A stretch of DNA of 32,712 nt, from NCBI GenBank assembly GCA_020723205.1, contig DYJF01000009.1:12088-44799 (forward strand), in the 5' to 3' direction. A program made the translations under genes and the position numbers. Within the stretch, counting starts at the first letter, position 1. Every line of letters begins with the position of its first letter. Shown here in pieces: positions 31,252-32,712 of the stretch. The DNA is from Bdellovibrio sp. (GTDB lineage: Bacteria > UBA10199 > 2-02-FULL-44-16 > DYJF01). The notes beneath the pieces are model-generated. The model did no database searches. It was not told the DNA's origin and was given only the letters and a program-made list of their open reading frames with translations.

Positions 31252-32490
31252 ATGTACAGCGATCTTCCGAAGTTCGATCCCGATGTCGCAAAGGCGATCG
31301 AGAGCGAGATAGACCGTCAGGAATATATGCTGGAGCTCATCGCGTCGGAGAATTTCGTTTCAAAGCGGGTCCTTGAGGCGATGGGTTCTGTCATGACGAA
31401 CAAGTACGCCGAGGGCTATCCCCACAAACGCTATTACGGCGGCTGCGAATTCGTTGACCAGGTAGAGGACCTGGCGATCGAGCGCGCGAAGAAGCTCTTC
31501 GGTTGCGAAGGGGCCAATGTCCAGCCCCATTCCGGTTCGCAGGCGAACATGGCCGTCTATTTCTCGGTCCTGAACCCGGGCGACACCATCATGGGGATGA
31601 ACCTCTCGCAGGGCGGCCATCTTTCGCACGGCTCGCCGGTGAGCTTTTCCGGAAAATTCTTCAACGTCGTCCAGTACGGTGTGGACCCCGAAACGGAGCT
31701 CATAGATTTTGGGAACGTGCGCGAGCTCGCCCTGAAGAACAAGCCCAAGATGATCGTCTGCGGCGCCTCCGCCTATTCGCGCGACATAGATTTTAAGAAA
31801 TTTCGCGAGATAGCCGACGAGGTCGGCGCATACGTCCTGGCGGACATTGCGCATCCGGCGGGGCTCGTTGCGACGGGCCTTCACACAAGTCCCGTTCCGC
31901 ACTGCCACTTTGTAACTACGACGACGCACAAGACGCTGCGCGGTCCCAGGGGCGGGATGATCATGTTCAAGGCCGACCTTGAAAAGCAGGTCAACAAGAC
32001 GATATTTCCCGGCATTCAGGGCGGACCGCTGATGCACGTGATCGCTGCAAAAGCGGTCGCCTTTCTCGAGGACCTGCAGCCGGGATATAAAACGTACTGC
32101 CAGCAGATCGTCAAGAACTCGAAAAAACTTGCCGAGACCCTTTCCAAGATGGGGTTCCGCATCGTGACCGGCGGGACCGACACCCATCTCTTCCTGGTCG
32201 ATCTGACGGAGAACGGCATCACCGGCAAGGAGGCGGAGGACGCGCTCGGCAAAGCGGGCATGACGGTCAACAAGAACACGATTCCCAAGGAGACGCGTTC
32301 GCCGTTCGTCACGAGCGGCATCCGCATCGGTACGCCGGCCCTCACAACCAAGGGTATGAAAGAGGCGGAGATGGAAAGGATCGGCGGCTGGATAGCCGAT
32401 GTTCTCAAGGACGTGACGAACGAAGGAAGACAAACGGAGATCAAATCCGAAGTTAGGAAGTTGTGTGAAAAGTTTCCAGTTTACCGGTAA
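31252..32490 (+). CDS. glyA: Serine hydroxymethyltransferase
   Basis: 412 aa pyridoxal phosphate enzyme converting serine and tetrahydrofolate to glycine and methylene-tetrahydrofolate. [49 protein letters not shown], and the cofactor-lysine segment [17 protein letters not shown] are all present. The frame is open to 31210, but the ATG at 31252 with GGAGG 6 nt upstream gives the normal N-terminus. Full length, no anomalies. Confidence 0.98.
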   Translation: MYSDLPKFDPDVAKAIESEIDRQEYMLELIASENFVSKRVLEAMGSVMTNKYAEGYPHKRYYGGCEFVDQVEDLAIERAKKLFGCEGANVQPHSGSQANMAVYFSVLNPGDTIMGMNLSQGGHLSHGSPVSFSGKFFNVVQYGVDPETELIDFGNVRELALKNKPKMIVCGASAYSRDIDFKKFREIADEVGAYVLADIAHPAGLVATGLHTSPVPHCHFVTTTTHKTLRGPRGGMIMFKADLEKQVNKTIFPGIQGGPLMHVIAAKAVAFLEDLQPGYKTYCQQIVKNSKKLAETLSKMGFRIVTGGTDTHLFLVDLTENGITGKEAEDALGKAGMTVNKNTIPKETRSPFVTSGIRIGTPALTTKGMKEAEMERIGGWIADVLKDVTNEGRQTEIKSEVRKLCEKFPVYR

Positions 32491-32497
32491 TGATTAA

Positions 32498-32563
32498 GAT
32501 CTGAGACTGTAGACCTGAGACCTGTAAGTCTCAAGTCTAAGGTCTAAGGTCTAAGGTCTGAAC
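32498..32563 (+). repeat. 7-nt quasi-tandem repeat between glyA and nrdR
   Basis: The gap reads as 7-nt units: ATCTGAG, ACTGTAG, ACCTGAG, ACCTGTA, AGTCTCA, AGTCTAA, GGTCTAA, GGTCTAA, GGTCTGA, running to the nrdR ATG. The left half is enriched in the partial inverse of the right half (GAGAC versus GTCTC). It leaves nrdR with no clear Shine-Dalgarno other than AAGG inside the repeat. Confidence 0.7.
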
Positions 32564-32712
32564 ATGAAATGTCCCTACTGCCCTGAAACAGATACGAAGG
32601 TCATCGATTCGCGCGTGTCGAGCGAAGGCGCCCTCATACGCAGGAGGCGCGAGTGCGAACGCTGCGGAAAGCGTTTCACGACCTACGAGAGGGTCGAGGA
32701 GCCGCTGCCGGC
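32564..32712 (+). CDS. nrdR: Transcriptional repressor NrdR, 3' partial
   Basis: 49 residues visible before the window edge. A zinc ribbon with Cys3-x2-Cys6 and Cys31-x2-Cys34 ([22 protein letters not shown]) and [18 protein letters not shown] between them is the N-terminal half of NrdR, which represses ribonucleotide reductase genes in response to ATP/dATP. The ATP-cone domain lies beyond the window. It follows glyA, the common order. Confidence 0.96.
   Translation, partial: MKCPYCPETDTKVIDSRVSSEGALIRRRRECERCGKRFTTYERVEEPLP

Noticed and set aside
31360-32433. 357-codon - strand open frame opposite glyA
   Set aside because: Antisense shadow of glyA; no recognisable motif.
24841-32563. Short periodic repeats as a CRISPR array
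   Set aside because: Units are 7-8 nt with no spacers and no cas genes.

Overview
The window is GC-rich bacterial DNA from a Gram-negative (two-membrane) organism, because it carries secretin, type II secretion and type IV pilus assembly genes. Gene content and order (pilM-like GspL plus GspN, fused KorA, yebC-ruvCAB, yceD-rpmF-acpP-rpiB-glyA-nrdR) suggest an uncultured lineage of the old Deltaproteobacteria type. That placement is an inference from gene style, not from a marker phylogeny. The window is almost fully coding and shows no phage, IS element, CRISPR array, tRNA or rRNA.

Layout. (1) 1-4897, + strand: the end of a type II secretion operon, gspJ (5' cut by the window edge), gspK, a pilM-like gspL, gspM, gspN. 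(2) 4902-8376, - strand: yebC, then ruvC-ruvA-ruvB-ftsB-csp, tightly packed. (3) 8481-22072: a type IV pilus island that resembles an MSHA locus in content. pilT is divergent from pilB-pilC, which are followed by two odd pseudopilin-like genes and a canonical pilin closed by a strong terminator. A minor-pilin operon (fimT/gspH-like, pilV-like, pilW-like, pilX-like) runs on the - strand. An ExeA/MshM-type ATPase, a GspB/MshN-like TPR protein and pilM-N-O-P-Q run on the + strand. (4) 22164-25225: korA-korB (2-oxoacid:ferredoxin oxidoreductase) and a divergent cold-shock-domain protein. (5) 25222-28365, - strand: an IlvC-like protein lacking two catalytic residues, a MEMO-family protein and gltX, in one overlapping operon. 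(6) 28453-32712, + strand: panD-yceD, rpmF, acpP-rpiB, glyA and the start of nrdR. This looks like the usual rpmF-plsX-fabHDG-acpP-fabF-rpiB-glyA-nrdR neighbourhood with the fab genes missing.

How the genes work together: GspJKLMN and the PilMNOPQ/PilB/PilC/PilT set are two related envelope machines. The first exports proteins; the second builds and retracts a pilus. The prepilin peptidase needed by both is not in the window. RuvABC resolves recombination intermediates. KorAB links 2-oxoacid decarboxylation to ferredoxin. The last block supports coenzyme A and lipid precursors, ribosomes and one-carbon metabolism.

Most unusual signals. Two intergenic elements (29651-29806 and 31014-31170) fold into the same three-way-junction shape, with different stem sequences but conserved junction and hairpin motifs. 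They lie in the same orientation on either side of rpmF-acpP-rpiB. The IlvC-like protein has Met in place of the catalytic Lys and Cys in place of a metal-binding Glu. Several intergenic gaps are filled by unrelated 7-8 nt quasi-tandem repeats; one of them supplies the apparent acpP promoter and seems to give a leaderless mRNA.
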